Position numbers and translations under genes: made by a program
Assembly (NCBI RefSeq): GCF_900176515.1
Contig: NZ_FWXV01000003.1
Span: forward strand, 248,001-312,000
DNA: 64,000 nt
Reading direction: 5' to 3'
From: Kibdelosporangium aridum
GTDB lineage: Bacteria > Actinomycetota > Actinomycetes > Mycobacteriales > Pseudonocardiaceae
Notes under the pieces: generated by a model
Databases searched by the model: none
Told to the model about the DNA's origin: nothing
What the model saw: the letters and a program-made list of their open reading frames with translations, nothing else
In this document: piece after piece, positions 27,116-36,035 of the stretch
Layout of the letters: each line of letters opens with the position of its first letter
Numbering within the stretch: position 1 is the stretch's first letter

Positions 27116-27634
27116 GTGGGAACGGCCATCACCCCGCAGCTGGTCGACATAGTCGACACAGTTTCCGCGGTTCGCAGGTACTCGTCGGGTACGATCCGGC
27201 GCCTCCGGACATGCCAGGAGGAGCGCTGGGGCCTGAGAGTGGAATGCCCCACTCCGGAGGACCCTTTCTATGACTCCGAGGTGACGTGGCTGCTGCCGGA
27301 GATCAACGTCCGGCTCACGCACCAACGCCCGCGCTCACGCCATGCGCGCTCCGGCCCGAGTGTGCTCACCGCGGCACGGATCACGCGCGAAGGCACATCA
27401 TGGCGCACCACTGATCTTCTGCTGGGCCTGGCGTCAGCGCCGGGCGCGGCCGCGCGGATCGTGCGCTCCGAAGAGTTCGCCGCCGCCGTGGCCGGCCGGG
27501 TCCTGCGCACCGGTGACGCGGATCTGGCGCTGCGGACCGTGCACAAGACGCTCGAGGAGCTGAGCTACTACCGGCACGATCTGAGTGCTTGGCTGACCGG
27601 CCAACATGTTTTCGAGGTGTGGCCGCCCTACTGA
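27116..27634 (+). CDS. Diverged DUF402-like protein, metal site lost
   Basis: The 172-residue protein aligns with the preceding DUF402 gene: SEVTWLLPEINVRLTHQRPR corresponds to IESWLLPELGLRVSHWHTHP, and the C-terminal helix (LRTVHKTLEELSYYRHDLSAWL) also matches. But the key strand reads WRTTDLLLGLASAPG, where the neighbour has WRMVDIYLDIHVYTG, so metal-binding aspartates are missing. It is likely catalytically inactive. The start is GTG 27116, with TACTCT at 27102-27107 suggesting a leaderless mRNA. A strong terminator follows. Confidence 0.7.
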   Translation: MGTAITPQLVDIVDTVSAVRRYSSGTIRRLRTCQEERWGLRVECPTPEDPFYDSEVTWLLPEINVRLTHQRPRSRHARSGPSVLTAARITREGTSWRTTDLLLGLASAPGAAARIVRSEEFAAAVAGRVLRTGDADLALRTVHKTLEELSYYRHDLSAWLTGQHVFEVWPPY

Positions 27635-27649
27635 CGGTACTTTCTCACC

Positions 27650-27690
27650 ACAAACCCCCCGTGAACGCCAAGGATTCGCGGGGGGTTTGT
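27650..27690. terminator. Intrinsic terminator hairpin
   Basis: ACAAACCCCCCG (27650-27661) and CGGGGGGTTTGT (27679-27690) form a perfect 12-bp stem with a 17-nt loop, 16 bp after the stop of the DUF402-like gene. Confidence 0.85.
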
Positions 27691-27782
27691 CGCGTCTTGG
27701 GGCGATTACGCACCGAACCGGCGCACTCACCGCCTGCTTCCTGTTCTTTTACAACGTCTTGGCAACCGGCTTGACAGTTGGT

Positions 27783-27822
27783 GTGGTCCGGACCACGCTG
27801 CTCTGCATTGGTCTACACCATT
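27783..27822 (+). promoter_or_regulatory. Two dre-like operators (DasR-type) upstream of the sugar ABC operon
   Basis: GTGGTCCGGACCAC (27783-27796) is a perfect palindrome, and ATTGGTCTACACCATT (27807-27822) differs at one base from the dre core TGGTCTAGACCA bound by the GntR-family N-acetylglucosamine regulator DasR. A TTGACA element lies at 27771-27776 just upstream, so repressor binding would block this promoter. The sites are seen; control by DasR is inferred from them and from the operon. Confidence 0.7.
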
Positions 27823-27861
27823 TGTGCGCCCGGGGTGGCCGGGCTTGAAAGGACGGCACGA

Positions 27862-29166
27862 GTGAAGCGCTGGATGAAGCTGGCGGCCGGAGTTGTCGCC
27901 ATCTCCCTCGCGACAGCGGGCTGCGCCGGCTCCGGAGGGTCGGGAAGCGCCCCAAGCAATGCCAACCAGCCACAGCAGCTCAGCGGTGAGCTGACTGTCT
28001 GGCTGATGACCGGTTCCGCGCCGGAAACCCTGACCAGCGCCCTGCACAAGGAGTTCCAGGACGCCAACCCAGGCGTCAAGGTCAAGTACGAGATCCAGCA
28101 GTGGAACGGTATCCAGCAGAAGCTGACCACCGCGCTGGCCTCCCAGACTCCGCCTGACGTGATCGAGATCGGCAACACGCAGACCCCGCAGTTCGCCGGC
28201 GAGGGTGTGCTCGCCGACCTGACCGACTCGGTCAACGACCTCAATGGTTCGCAGTGGCTCAAGGGTCTCAAGGACTCCGCGACGTTCGACGGCAAGGTCT
28301 ACGGCATGCCGTTCTACGCCGCCAACCGTGAGGTGCTCTACCGCAAGGACATGTTCGAGCAGGCCGGCATCACCACCCCGCCGACCTCGCGCGACGAACT
28401 GCTCGCCGCGATCGACAAGCTGAAGGCGAAGTTCGGCAGCGACCCCGACTTCCAGGCCATGTACGTGCCGGGGCAGAACTGGTACGCGCTGCTGTCGTTC
28501 ATCTTCGACGAGGGCGGCGACATCGCCAAGGCCGAGGGCAAGAACTTCAAGTCGACCCTGAACAGCCCAGAGGCCAAGGCGGGCCTCGAGTTCTACAAGA
28601 AGCTGGTCGACGCCTCCGGCACCAAGGCACCGAAGGACAACGACGAGTCCAACCCGCAGCAGGCGGGCATCTACGGCGGCGGCAAGGTCGCGATGTTCAT
28701 CGGCACGCCGAACGAGGTGGCCACCGCCGCCAAGACCGACCCGTCGATCAAGGACAAGACCGGCGCCTTCGCCATTCCCAGCAAGACCGCGGGCAAGAGC
28801 GCCCCGGTGTTCCTCGGCGGCTCGAACCTGGCCATCCCGGTCAACAGCAAGAACACCGCTGCCGCCAAGGCGTACCTGAAGCTGTTGTCCTCGCAGAAGT
28901 ACATGTCCGAGGTCGCCAAGACCGGCTTCGTGCCGGGCACCTCGACTGACATCAGCGCGCTGGCCTCCGACCCGTACGCCAGCGTGATGGCCAAGGCCGC
29001 GCAGAACGGCCGCGCGGTTCCCTCCAGCCCGAAGTGGGGCGAGGTCGAAGCGGGCCAGAACCCGTTGAAGGACATGATGACCGCGTACATCACCGGCGCC
29101 AAGTCCCTCGACCAGGCGACCGCCGACGCGAACGCCGCGTTGGACAAGCTGCTCGCGGGTTCATGA
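27862..29166 (+). CDS. Sugar ABC transporter solute-binding lipoprotein (DasA/NgcE-like)
   Basis: The 434-residue protein is an extracellular sugar-binding lipoprotein of family 1. GTG 27862, preceded by AAAGGA, gives a lipoprotein signal with lipobox LATAGC, acylated Cys21, then a Gly/Ser-rich linker. The mature part has family segments (LTVWLMTGSAPETL, GVLADLTDSVND, VYGMPFYAANREVLYRKDMFE). It captures a sugar for the two permeases that follow. The dre-like operators and the downstream GH3 enzyme point to chitobiose or N-acetylglucosamine. Its TGA overlaps the permease ATG. Confidence 0.92.
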   Translation: MKRWMKLAAGVVAISLATAGCAGSGGSGSAPSNANQPQQLSGELTVWLMTGSAPETLTSALHKEFQDANPGVKVKYEIQQWNGIQQKLTTALASQTPPDVIEIGNTQTPQFAGEGVLADLTDSVNDLNGSQWLKGLKDSATFDGKVYGMPFYAANREVLYRKDMFEQAGITTPPTSRDELLAAIDKLKAKFGSDPDFQAMYVPGQNWYALLSFIFDEGGDIAKAEGKNFKSTLNSPEAKAGLEFYKKLVDASGTKAPKDNDESNPQQAGIYGGGKVAMFIGTPNEVATAAKTDPSIKDKTGAFAIPSKTAGKSAPVFLGGSNLAIPVNSKNTAAAKAYLKLLSSQKYMSEVAKTGFVPGTSTDISALASDPYASVMAKAAQNGRAVPSSPKWGEVEAGQNPLKDMMTAYITGAKSLDQATADANAALDKLLAGS

Positions 29167-30152
29167 CGTCGACCAAGGACGTAGCTGCGATGCCGGCGGG
29201 GACGACCCCGCCGGCATCGCCGCGTGTCCCAACCCTGCGAACACGGCGGCGCAAGGGCTTCAGCGACGCCGTGTTGCCGTATCTGTTGTTGTTGCCGGGT
29301 GTCGTCGCGATCGGCGCGCTGTTGATCTGGCCGACCCTGCAGCTCGTGCTGATCAGCTTCCGCAAGCTGGACCTGCGTGAGCTGGTCACCGGGCAACTGG
29401 TCTGGGTCGGCCTCGACAACTACACCGAGGTGCTCGGCGACCCGGAGTTCTGGACGATCACCGTCCGGACGTTGGTCTTCATGGGCCTGGTCGTCGCGGC
29501 CACCCTGCTGATCGCGTTGGGTGTGGCGCTGCTGATGAAGCAGCTGAACCCGATCATCCGGGTGATCCTGCAGGTCACGCTGGTGGTCGCGTGGGCGACG
29601 CCCGCCGTGGCGACGACCACGATCTTCCAGTGGATCTTCGACCAGCAGTACGGCATCTTGAACAAGACGCTGGACCTGCTCGGCTTCGAGGGCTTCATCG
29701 GGCACTCGTGGTTCGGCAACGGCGCCAGCACGTTGACCGTGATCGGCCTGCTGATCACGTGGCAGGCGGTGCCGTTCGTGGCGTTCAGCCTGTACGCCGG
29801 GCTGATCGGCGTGCCGCGTGAGCAGTACGAAGCCGCCGGGATCGACGGCGCAGGGCCGTTCCAGACCTTCCGCGCGGTCAGCTGGCCTGCCATCCAGCCG
29901 ATCCTGACGATCGTCACGTTCCTGTCGGTGATCTGGGACTTCCGGGTCTTCACCCAGGTATGGGCGGTCCGCCAGGGCGGGCCGGACGGCGAGAGCACGA
30001 CCCTGCCGGTCTACATGTACCTCAAGGGCATCGCGGGCAGCCACTTCGGCTCGGCGGGCGCGATCGCCATGATCATGCTGCTGGTGCTGGTCGTCCTGCT
30101 GGCCCGCTACATCCAGCTGCTGCTGCGTTCCAAGGAGGTGGACCTGAAGTGA
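29163..30152 (+). CDS. Sugar ABC transporter permease 1 (MalF-like)
   Basis: The 329-residue inner-membrane protein has six transmembrane helices after a 40-residue N-terminal tail. The EAA loop is EQYEAAGIDGAGPFQTFRAVSWP near residue 225, where the ATPase docks. ATG 29163 overlaps the binding-protein stop as ATGA, and the stop overlaps the next permease. It is the MalF-type half of the uptake channel. No ATPase gene is in the operon, so an ATPase shared by several systems (MsiK-like) elsewhere must serve it. Confidence 0.93.
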   Translation: MTSTKDVAAMPAGTTPPASPRVPTLRTRRRKGFSDAVLPYLLLLPGVVAIGALLIWPTLQLVLISFRKLDLRELVTGQLVWVGLDNYTEVLGDPEFWTITVRTLVFMGLVVAATLLIALGVALLMKQLNPIIRVILQVTLVVAWATPAVATTTIFQWIFDQQYGILNKTLDLLGFEGFIGHSWFGNGASTLTVIGLLITWQAVPFVAFSLYAGLIGVPREQYEAAGIDGAGPFQTFRAVSWPAIQPILTIVTFLSVIWDFRVFTQVWAVRQGGPDGESTTLPVYMYLKGIAGSHFGSAGAIAMIMLLVLVVLLARYIQLLLRSKEVDLK

Positions 30153-30979
30153 GGAAGTCCCTGCCTCAGCGGATCGCACTCAACACGGTCGGGGTCATCG
30201 GGGCGATCCTGATGGGCTTCCCGACGTACTGGCTGATCACGACGGCCTTCAAGACACCGGGTGAGGTGCTGTCGCCGCGCTACGACCTGATCCCGCTGTC
30301 GATCACCTTCGAGAACTTCACGTCGGCGTTGGCCAAACCGGGTTTCACCACGTTCCTGACCAACAGCCTGATCGTCACGCTCGGCGCGGTGCTCACCGCG
30401 TTGATCGCCGGTGTGCTGGCCGCCGTGCCGCTCGCCCGGATGAAGTTCCGTGGCCGCAAGGGTTTTCTGTTCCTGATCCTGATCGCGCAGCTCGCACCGA
30501 TCGAGGCGCTGCTGATCCCGCTGTACCTGCTGATGCGGGACGCGGGGCTGCTCAACCAGTTGCCGTCGCTGCTGTTCGTGTACATGGCGCTGACACTGCC
30601 GTTCACCTGCTGGATGTTGTACGGCTTCGTCAACGGCATCCCGATCGAGCTCGAGGAAGCCGCGATGATCGACGGCTGCGGCCGGTGGGGGGCGTTCCGC
30701 CGGGTCACGCTGCCGCTGCTCGGACCGGGCCTGGTGGCCACGTCGGTGTTCAGCTTCATCACCGCGTGGAACGAGTTCCTCTTCGCCTTGGTGCTCATGC
30801 GTGACCAGGACAAGCAAACGATCCCGGTGTGGCTGTCGACGTTCCGCACGGCGTTCGCCGTCGACTGGGGCGGGATCATGGCCGCGTCGGTGCTCTACGC
30901 GGTGCCCGCGCTGATCTTCTTCCTGATCGTGCAACGCAAGCTGGTGTCCGGACTGACCGCTGGCGCGGTGAAGGGATAA
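30149..30979 (+). CDS. Sugar ABC transporter permease 2 (MalG-like)
   Basis: The 276-residue protein has six transmembrane helices and the EAA loop IELEEAAMIDGCGRWGAFRRVTLPLLGPG typical of MalG-type permeases. GTG 30149 overlaps the previous stop as GTGA and is preceded by AAGGAGG. The N-terminus VRKSLPQRIALN leads directly into helix 1. It pairs with permease 1. The gap to the GH3 gene is 3 bp, so all four genes form one operon. Confidence 0.93.
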   Translation: MRKSLPQRIALNTVGVIGAILMGFPTYWLITTAFKTPGEVLSPRYDLIPLSITFENFTSALAKPGFTTFLTNSLIVTLGAVLTALIAGVLAAVPLARMKFRGRKGFLFLILIAQLAPIEALLIPLYLLMRDAGLLNQLPSLLFVYMALTLPFTCWMLYGFVNGIPIELEEAAMIDGCGRWGAFRRVTLPLLGPGLVATSVFSFITAWNEFLFALVLMRDQDKQTIPVWLSTFRTAFAVDWGGIMAASVLYAVPALIFFLIVQRKLVSGLTAGAVKG

Positions 30980-30982
30980 CGC

Positions 30983-32422
30983 GTGTCCACACTGGAGAAA
31001 CTGGCCGAATCTGTTCTGCTGCCCGCGTTCGGTGGGACCACCGCGCCGGACTGGATCCTGCGCAGACTCGGCGAGGGCCTCGGCGGTGTGACTCTGTTCG
31101 GCCGCAACATCGTCGACGACGAGCAGGTCCGCGCACTGACCGCCCAGCTGCGGGCGGAACGCGAGGACGTGATCATCGCGATCGATGAGGAAGGCGGTGA
31201 CGTCACCCGGCTCGACGTCAACACCGGTTCCTTCGTGCCTGGCCCGCTCGCACTGGGCGCGGCCGGGGACCCGGCGTTGACCACGTCGGTCGCGGAAGCG
31301 CTCGGCGAACGGCTCGCCGCGACGGGTGTGACGCTGAACCTGGCGCCGTGCGCGGATCTCACGCTGGTGCCGGACGACCCGATCATCGGTGTGCGTGCCT
31401 TCGGCTCCTCGCCCAGCGAGGTCGCCGAGCACGTGGCTGCCTATGTGACGGGCATGCAGAAGTTCGGCGTGGCCTCGTGTGTCAAGCACTTCCCCGGGCA
31501 CGGCGCGGCGGGCGAGGACTCGCACAAGAGTCTTCCGGTGCTGCGCAGGACCGAGCAGGAGCTGCGGACCATCGAGCTGGTGCCGTTCGCCGCGGCGATC
31601 AAGGCGGGCACCCGCGCGATCATGTCCGGCCACCTGGTCGTCCCGCCGTGGGGTGACAAGCCGGCGACCCTGAACTCCAAGGCGCTGGTGGACATCCTGC
31701 GCGGCGAGCTCGGCTTCACCGGCGCGATCGTCACCGACGCGCTGGACATGGCCGGTGTGGTGGGCAGTTTCGGCAACAACGCGGGCATCCCGGCCGCTTC
31801 GGTCGGTGCTTTGATCGCCGGAGCGGACGCGTTGTGCATCGGCGGGCAGGAGTTCGACGCCGCACTGATGGACGCCATCACCGCGGCGGTCGTCGAGGCC
31901 GTCCGGTCCGGTGCACTGCCGGAATCGCGGCTGGCCGAGGCGTCCGAGCGGGCGTTCGAACTGCGCAAGCCACCGGTCGCGGCCGAGATCAAGCCGGTGG
32001 ATCTGACGCTCGGGCTGCGTGCGGCGCGGCAAGCCATCCGTGTCCATTCAGAACCCCGGCTGACCGGCCCGGCGCTCGTGGTGGACGTCGAATCGACGCC
32101 GACCATCGCCGCGGGCCCGATGCCTTGGGGTGTAGGCCAATACCTCGTGGACCGGGTGCCGGGCAGCAAGTCGCTGCGCAACGCCACAGCGGAGGAAATC
32201 CTTGCCGCGGCGAAGGAATTCGACCAGGTCGTGATCGTGACCCGGGAAGCGCACCGGCACGCGCACGTGCGCGCGTTGCTGGAGTCGTTGGGCGACTTGG
32301 ACTTCATCCACGTCGAAACCGGCACTCCCGGTACCGGCGCCGGTTCCCGGCCGCGGATCGACACCTTCAGCGGCTCCAAGGTGAGCATGATCGCCGCCGC
32401 GGAGTTCCTGGCCGGTCAGTGA
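30983..32422 (+). CDS. Glycoside hydrolase family 3, NagZ/DasD-like beta-N-acetylglucosaminidase
   Basis: The 479-residue enzyme has the GH3 N-acetylglucosaminidase motif KHFPGHG (168-174), in which the histidine serves as acid/base, and the nucleophile Asp252 in TDALDM. It lacks a signal peptide, so it acts in the cytoplasm, splitting imported chitobiose or other GlcNAc-containing sugars. It is the last gene of the uptake operon, as dasD is beside dasABC in Streptomyces. The final 130 residues form the second domain seen in longer NagZ-like enzymes. Start GTG 30983 follows the permease stop by 3 bp. Confidence 0.92.
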   Translation: MSTLEKLAESVLLPAFGGTTAPDWILRRLGEGLGGVTLFGRNIVDDEQVRALTAQLRAEREDVIIAIDEEGGDVTRLDVNTGSFVPGPLALGAAGDPALTTSVAEALGERLAATGVTLNLAPCADLTLVPDDPIIGVRAFGSSPSEVAEHVAAYVTGMQKFGVASCVKHFPGHGAAGEDSHKSLPVLRRTEQELRTIELVPFAAAIKAGTRAIMSGHLVVPPWGDKPATLNSKALVDILRGELGFTGAIVTDALDMAGVVGSFGNNAGIPAASVGALIAGADALCIGGQEFDAALMDAITAAVVEAVRSGALPESRLAEASERAFELRKPPVAAEIKPVDLTLGLRAARQAIRVHSEPRLTGPALVVDVESTPTIAAGPMPWGVGQYLVDRVPGSKSLRNATAEEILAAAKEFDQVVIVTREAHRHAHVRALLESLGDLDFIHVETGTPGTGAGSRPRIDTFSGSKVSMIAAAEFLAGQ

Positions 32423-32438
32423 GGCGTGCGGCGACCGG

Positions 32439-33593
32439 CTAGGGCTGCCAGCCGGTCGCCTCCGCCCACGATTCGGCTCGGGGCAAGGCCTTGTCGAACC
32501 ACTCGTCCTTGGCGTCGTCGGGAATCGCGCCGGACGCGTACTGCTTGGCTATCCCCTGTTTGAGTTCGAGGTAACTCGCGCGCTCCTGTTCTGAGGCCCG
32601 CAGCCAGTCGCGGAACAGCAACGCCTGCCGCCAGTCCGTGCTGCCTTCGGCACGCAGGTGGATGTTGGCGAGGCGACCGGGATCCGCGGAATGGTGGAAC
32701 CGCTTGGTCTCCTTGCCGCGGTCCCCGGTGTTCTCCGGGCTCACCGGGAATCCCGCTTGCGTCAACGATTCGGCGAACGAGTCGGCTTGCTCCAAAGAGG
32801 ACACAGTGACCTGCAGGTCGATGATGTCCTTGGCCGGCAAGCCAGGCACCGCCGTTGAGCCGATGTGGTCGACCCGCAGGCCACCGGTGACCAGCTTGAT
32901 CCGGGCCGCCAGACGGGCCGCCTGCAAGGGCCATTCCGGGTTGTAGTCGTACAGGCGAGCGTTTCCGTAGTCGCTCCAGCGGTGCAGGCGGACGTTGGCC
33001 TCGAACGGCACCAGGCGATCCGCCCACAGGGCGTCGGCCTGAGCGAGCACTTGGTCGGGCGTCCCGGAGTTGTCCAGCCAGACGTCGGCGACCGCACGTC
33101 GTTGCTCCGTGGATGCCTGCGCGGCGATGCGGGCACGGGCGTCGGCCTCCGGCATGCCACGGGTCTCCGCGAGGCGGCGGACACGTTCCTCGACATCCGA
33201 GTCCACGACGACCACGAGGTGGTACATCGGCGCGTAGTTCTTCTCGACAAGCAGGGGCACGTCGTGGATGACCACGGCGTCGTCGGCCGCGTCGGCGAGC
33301 ATCTCGGCGGTTCGCTTGCCCACCAACGGATGCACGATCCCGTTCAACCGTTCCCGCTGCTCGGCGGAGTTGAACACCACGGCGGCCAGCTTCGGGCGGT
33401 CCAGCGAGCCGTCCGCCGCGAGGACCTCGGGGCCGAACGCCTCCACCACCGCGGCCAGACCGGGCGTGTCCGGCTCGACGACCTCGCGCGCCAGCTTGTC
33501 GGCGTCGATCAGGACCGCGCCGTGTTCGGCCAGCCGACCGGCCACCGTCGATTTGCCCGACCCGATTCCGCCCGTGAGCCCCACTCGCAGCAT
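32439..33593 (-). CDS. coaE: Dephospho-CoA kinase fused to GrpB/UPF0157 domain
   Basis: CoaE phosphorylates dephospho-CoA in the last step of coenzyme A synthesis. The 384-residue protein has the CoaE domain in residues 1-195 (P-loop GLTGGIGSGKST, LIDADKLAREVV, VVVIHDVPLLVE region). A GrpB/UPF0157 nucleotidyltransferase-like domain follows (VDHIGSTAVPGLPAKDIIDLQV), a fusion usual in actinobacteria. ATG 33593 starts MLRVGLTGG. TACGAT at 33605-33600 lies 6 nt upstream, so the mRNA may be leaderless. It belongs to the polA-rpsA-coaE-uvrB neighbourhood. Confidence 0.95.
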   Translation of the reverse strand: MLRVGLTGGIGSGKSTVAGRLAEHGAVLIDADKLAREVVEPDTPGLAAVVEAFGPEVLAADGSLDRPKLAAVVFNSAEQRERLNGIVHPLVGKRTAEMLADAADDAVVIHDVPLLVEKNYAPMYHLVVVVDSDVEERVRRLAETRGMPEADARARIAAQASTEQRRAVADVWLDNSGTPDQVLAQADALWADRLVPFEANVRLHRWSDYGNARLYDYNPEWPLQAARLAARIKLVTGGLRVDHIGSTAVPGLPAKDIIDLQVTVSSLEQADSFAESLTQAGFPVSPENTGDRGKETKRFHHSADPGRLANIHLRAEGSTDWRQALLFRDWLRASEQERASYLELKQGIAKQYASGAIPDDAKDEWFDKALPRAESWAEATGWQP

Positions 33594-33680
33594 GAGTTGA
33601 TCGTAGGTAGGCCTAGCCCCACCTGCGCAGTGGGCCTGCGAGCAATGCCCATTGCCGGACCTAGCGGGCAAACTGTGGCA

Positions 33681-35366
33681 GTGCTCAGGACCATCGCCGT
33701 CGCGCCTGTCCGAGGGGTGATCCTCGCCGGGCTGTCGTTGCTCGGCCTTGGCGCCTTGCTGGCGCAGGTCCTCGTTCTGATCCTCACCACGTCGTTCGGT
33801 CTGATCTTCCTCGTGCCCTGGGCGGTCGACCAGGCCCGCAGGGTCACCGACGCCCGGCGGAAACTGGCCGCGCGCTGGGACCTGGTGTACATCGCACAGC
33901 CGTACACGCCCGAGCCCGCACCGCCCCAGCCCGATGCCGAGGGCTTCTACCCGAGCGAAGGCTGGCTGTACAAAACCCCGCGGATGCCGAACCTCTACGC
34001 CAAGATCGACTGGATGCTCGACGATCGCGCGACGTGGCGCGACTTCGCCTGGCTGCTGCTGAACGCGACCGTAGGCAACGTGCTGGCGTTGGCGCCCGCC
34101 GCGTTGATCGTCTACGGAGCGCTCACCGTGCCGTGGGGCGTGGTGCTGATCGTGCTCGGGTTCCTCAGCGCGCCTGTGCTGCTGCGATTGCACACGTCAG
34201 GCAGCCGGGCGCTGCTTGGACCGACGCGACGCGGGATGCGCGGCCGGCCCAGCCAGTGGTTGTTGGACTGGGGACACTGCGCGGGGCTTGCCGGCCTGTC
34301 CCTGTTCGGCCTGGTGGCGTTGGTGGCTCCCCGGGCGTGGCGGGTGGCGAACTACCGCCGCCGCGTGGCGGGCGACTGGTGCGGTGTGCCAGTGGCGAAG
34401 CCGTTCGCCACCCGCACCACCAAGCGGGATCGGCTGTTCTTCGCGGTCGATCCGGTCGTCGGCTTGCTGATCACCGTCGTTCCCGTGCAACTGGTGGTCT
34501 ATGGCGGTTGGGGGCTGGCACTGCCGCAGACCTGGCGCTGGTTCGCCGGCCCGAACGAGCCGGACTGGGCCGCGGGGTGGTACGGCCAGATCGCTGGATC
34601 GGACTGGCTGGCGATCCCGGTGGGAGTGGCGTTGGTGGCGGTCGGCCTGCGCCTGTCCGGGCCGGCGGCGCGGCTGAACGGGCTGTGGACGCGGCTGATG
34701 CTCGCCCCGAGTCCTGAGCAGGCCTTGGCGCAACGTGTGCGTGAGCTGACCCAGACCCGGGCCGAGGCGACCGACACGGCCGAGGCGGAGCTGCGCCGGA
34801 TCGAACGCGATCTGCACGATGGTGCCCAGGCCCGGCTGGTGGCCATGGGGCTCGGGCTTGGCGCGCTGGAGCAGTTGATCGACCAGGACCCCGGCCGTGC
34901 CAAAGAGGTGCTGTCGAAGGTCCGCAACAACTCGGCCAAGGCGCTGGCCGAACTGCGTGACCTCGTGCGCGGGATCCACCCTCCCGTGCTCGCCGACCGT
35001 GGGCTCGGCGACGCGGTCCGCGCGTTGGCCTTGGACACGCCATTACCCGTCAAGGTCCACGTGGACCTGCCCCGCCGTCTGGATCCACCGATCGAGACGG
35101 CCGCGTACTTCGCGGTCAGCGAAGTTCTGACCAACGTCACCAAGCACGCCGAGGCGACCGCGGTGCAGGTGGATATCCGCCTGGTCGAGGACGCGCTTGA
35201 GCTCACCGTGCGGGACGACGGACGTGGAGGCGCCGACATGTCTCGCGGCACGGGTCTACGTGGCGTCGCGCGACGGCTGAGTGCCTTTGACGGCGTGATG
35301 ACCGTGCAGAGCCCGGTTGGCGGGCCGACGACGGTCCAGATGACGTTGCGGGTCAGCGAGGGCTGA
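33681..35366 (+). CDS. Membrane sensor histidine kinase (HisKA_3 type)
   Basis: The 561-residue kinase has an N-terminal sensor part made of two related halves, each with membrane helices and a basic loop (about residues 1-345). The H-box RIERDLHDGAQARL (His379) and a C-terminal HATPase_c domain (SEVLTNVTKHAEAT, VRDDGRGGADMSRGTGLRG) follow. This is the HPK7/NarL-partner type. No response regulator is next to it, so its partner is unlinked. Starts at GTG 33675 or ATG 33645 are possible. Its 3' end overlaps the convergent lipoprotein gene by 14 bp. Confidence 0.88.
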   Translation: MLRTIAVAPVRGVILAGLSLLGLGALLAQVLVLILTTSFGLIFLVPWAVDQARRVTDARRKLAARWDLVYIAQPYTPEPAPPQPDAEGFYPSEGWLYKTPRMPNLYAKIDWMLDDRATWRDFAWLLLNATVGNVLALAPAALIVYGALTVPWGVVLIVLGFLSAPVLLRLHTSGSRALLGPTRRGMRGRPSQWLLDWGHCAGLAGLSLFGLVALVAPRAWRVANYRRRVAGDWCGVPVAKPFATRTTKRDRLFFAVDPVVGLLITVVPVQLVVYGGWGLALPQTWRWFAGPNEPDWAAGWYGQIAGSDWLAIPVGVALVAVGLRLSGPAARLNGLWTRLMLAPSPEQALAQRVRELTQTRAEATDTAEAELRRIERDLHDGAQARLVAMGLGLGALEQLIDQDPGRAKEVLSKVRNNSAKALAELRDLVRGIHPPVLADRGLGDAVRALALDTPLPVKVHVDLPRRLDPPIETAAYFAVSEVLTNVTKHAEATAVQVDIRLVEDALELTVRDDGRGGADMSRGTGLRGVARRLSAFDGVMTVQSPVGGPTTVQMTLRVSEG

Positions 35367-35967
35367 GCGCGCGGTCCGCGATCTTGACGAGCACGGTCTG
35401 TGCCTGGGCGGCCGGCACGGCCTCCAAGGTGGCGATCACAACGACCGTTGTGGCCTGATGGGTGGCGACCAGGGTGGCGGTCTTCCTGCCGATCAGCAGC
35501 GTGCCCTTGTCGGCGCCGACCGTGACATCGCTGGACCTGGCGCCAGCGGCCTTCTCGTCGTCAACGGTCTTGTTGACCCTCGTGGTGGCCGTCTTGGCGT
35601 CGCTGTAGCTCGCCAGTCCGACGCGGACAGGGGCGTCGTCGACCTTGTCGCTGTCGCCCAACCCGTAGTAGCAGTCGATGCGGTCGGTCCGGCCGATGTT
35701 CGCGTCGGCGGCGCCGTCGACCAGCTTCGCCTGTCCCGGCATCGTCTTGCCGACTGCTTCAGAGATCTCCTCAGCCGAGGCGATCGCCCCGCACCCGGTC
35801 GGCAACGCGCCGACGATCCGCGCGGGGGCGGTCGTTGCGGCACTCGACGACGGGGTGAAGGTAGGAATGGGGACTACGAGGGGTGTGCGTTTCTCGGCCG
35901 CGCAGCCCGCCAAACCAGCGATCAGCACCACGGCGGACGCGCTGCGTGTCCATGCCTTAGCACTCAC
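35353..35967 (-). CDS. Lipoprotein of unknown function
   Basis: The 204-residue protein starts at GTG 35967 with a lipoprotein signal (SAVVLIAGLAGC) followed by a Thr/Ser/Pro linker. The mature part of about 150 residues has two cysteines (TGCGAI and DCYYGLG), probably a disulfide, and resembles DUF3558-like secreted lipoproteins of actinomycetes. It lies outside the membrane. It is convergent with, and overlaps, the histidine kinase. An upstream in-frame ATG (36036) is less likely because it would bury the signal sequence. Confidence 0.78.
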   Translation of the reverse strand: MSAKAWTRSASAVVLIAGLAGCAAEKRTPLVVPIPTFTPSSSAATTAPARIVGALPTGCGAIASAEEISEAVGKTMPGQAKLVDGAADANIGRTDRIDCYYGLGDSDKVDDAPVRVGLASYSDAKTATTRVNKTVDDEKAAGARSSDVTVGADKGTLLIGRKTATLVATHQATTVVVIATLEAVPAAQAQTVLVKIADRALSPR

Positions 35968-36035
35968 AAGGTGTAGACCGTAGTCCCCCTGATGGGTGAA
36001 GGGGACGCGATCCCCCAAAAAGTAACGAACGAACA

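Noticed and set aside
30107..32047. 646-codon minus-strand frame over the permease and GH3 genes
   Set aside because: Sequence is Arg/Gln/His-rich low-complexity typical of shadow frames; it covers two well-supported plus-strand genes.
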